Assembly: GCA_023442215.1 (NCBI GenBank)
Contig: JAEZMP010000362.1
Span: 1-6,331, forward strand
Direction of reading: 5' to 3'
Length of the DNA: 6,331 nucleotides
Origin: Pseudomonadota bacterium
Lineage (GTDB): Bacteria > Pseudomonadota > Alphaproteobacteria > Rhizobiales > Segnochrobactraceae
Shown here: positions 5,806 to 6,331 of the stretch, piece by piece
How positions within the stretch are numbered: position 1 is the stretch's first letter
Layout of the letters: each line of letters opens with the position of its first letter
The notes under the pieces: model-generated
Database searches by the model: none
Told to the model about the DNA's origin: nothing
What the model saw: the letters and a program-made list of their open reading frames with translations, nothing else
Made by a program: the position numbers and the translations under genes

Positions 5806-6331
5806 ACCGCGTGTCGCAGAGTTCCGCTCCGGCCATCGAGCTTCGCCGGGTTTCCAAGGCGTTCGGCGCCGTGCAGGTCTGCCACGACATCGAACTGGCG
5901 GTCGACCAGGGCGAATTCGTCACGCTGCTCGGCTCGTCCGGCTGCGGCAAGACGACGACGCTCAACATGGTGGCCGGGCTGGAGGACGCCTCTGCCGGCG
6001 AGATCCTGTTGCATGGGCGCCGCGTCAACGACCTGTCGCCGGTCGACCGCGACGTCGCCATGGTGTTCCAGAACTACGCGCTCTATCCGCACATGACGGT
6101 GGCCGAGAATATCGGCTTCACGCTGAAGATGCGGAAGGTGCCGCGCGACGACATCCGCCGGCGGGTCGAGGCGGTCGCCGCCGCGCTCGAACTCGGCCAT
6201 GTGATGGAGCGGCTGCCGGCGCAGCTTTCCGGCGGCCAGCAGCAGCGCGTCGCCATTGGCCGCGCGCTGGTGCGCGAGCCGAAGGTTTTCCTGTTCGACG
6301 AGCCGTTCTCCAATCTCGACGCCGCGCTGCG
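5802..6331 (+). CDS. ABC transporter ATP-binding subunit (MalK/UgpC/MsmK type), 3' end outside the window
   Basis: About 176 codons are visible of a protein that is normally about 350-370 residues. It hydrolyses ATP on the cytoplasmic side to drive import through the two permeases. With numbering from ATG 5802, Walker A is GSSGCGKTT (44-52), the Q-loop is QNYALYPHMTVAEN (90-103), the ABC signature is LSGGQQQR (142-149), Walker B is VFLFDEP (162-168) and the D-loop is SNLD (170-173). All nucleotide-binding residues expected in this part are present. The H-loop and the C-terminal regulatory domain lie beyond the window. GTG at 5811 may be the true start, because AAAGGA (5797-5802) is eight bases before it but touches the ATG. 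It is in one operon with the upstream genes. Confidence 0.93.
   Translation, partial: MNRVSQSSAPAIELRRVSKAFGAVQVCHDIELAVDQGEFVTLLGSSGCGKTTTLNMVAGLEDASAGEILLHGRRVNDLSPVDRDVAMVFQNYALYPHMTVAENIGFTLKMRKVPRDDIRRRVEAVAAALELGHVMERLPAQLSGGQQQRVAIGRALVREPKVFLFDEPFSNLDAAL

Overview
The window is GC-rich with strong coding bias. It looks like an alphaproteobacterial chromosome, possibly Hyphomicrobiales; this placement rests on base composition, gene style and operon layout only. It holds two unrelated units.

Left part (about 108-1117): a CRISPR leader and an array of 13 repeats (32 bp) and 12 spacers (33-35 bp). The repeat has the form of subtype I-C: it begins GTCGCC, has a 7-bp stem, and ends in GTGGATCGAAAC. 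The last repeat has lost its 3' end, so the array reads left to right and the leader is on the left. No cas gene lies in the window; if the locus is complete, the genes should be to the left of base 1. Several spacers translate into protein-like peptides. Spacer 9 resembles a lambda-type phage portal protein and spacer 7 resembles a phage tail lysozyme.

Right part (1157-6331): a sugar-uptake locus. A ROK-family repressor gene on the minus strand runs convergently towards the array and ends 39 bp from it. It is divergent from a plus-strand operon of the CUT1 ABC type: a periplasmic substrate-binding protein with a twin-arginine signal, two inner-membrane permeases, and an ATPase cut by the window end. 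The permease and ATPase genes are joined by ATGA overlaps. The 115-bp divergent region holds an AT-rich 29-bp dyad next to a perfect TTGACA box, the likely operator and promoter through which the ROK protein senses the transported sugar or a derivative. The 257-bp gap between the binding-protein and first permease genes has no convincing gene but holds a run of stem-loops, a layout known to raise binding-protein yield over that of the membrane subunits.

The transported substrate cannot be read from the sequence. I see no mobile element, tRNA or rRNA. I find no new defence or other system: the parts are of known kinds, and the points most worth following up are the spacer targets, the leader motif, the operator and the intergenic hairpins.
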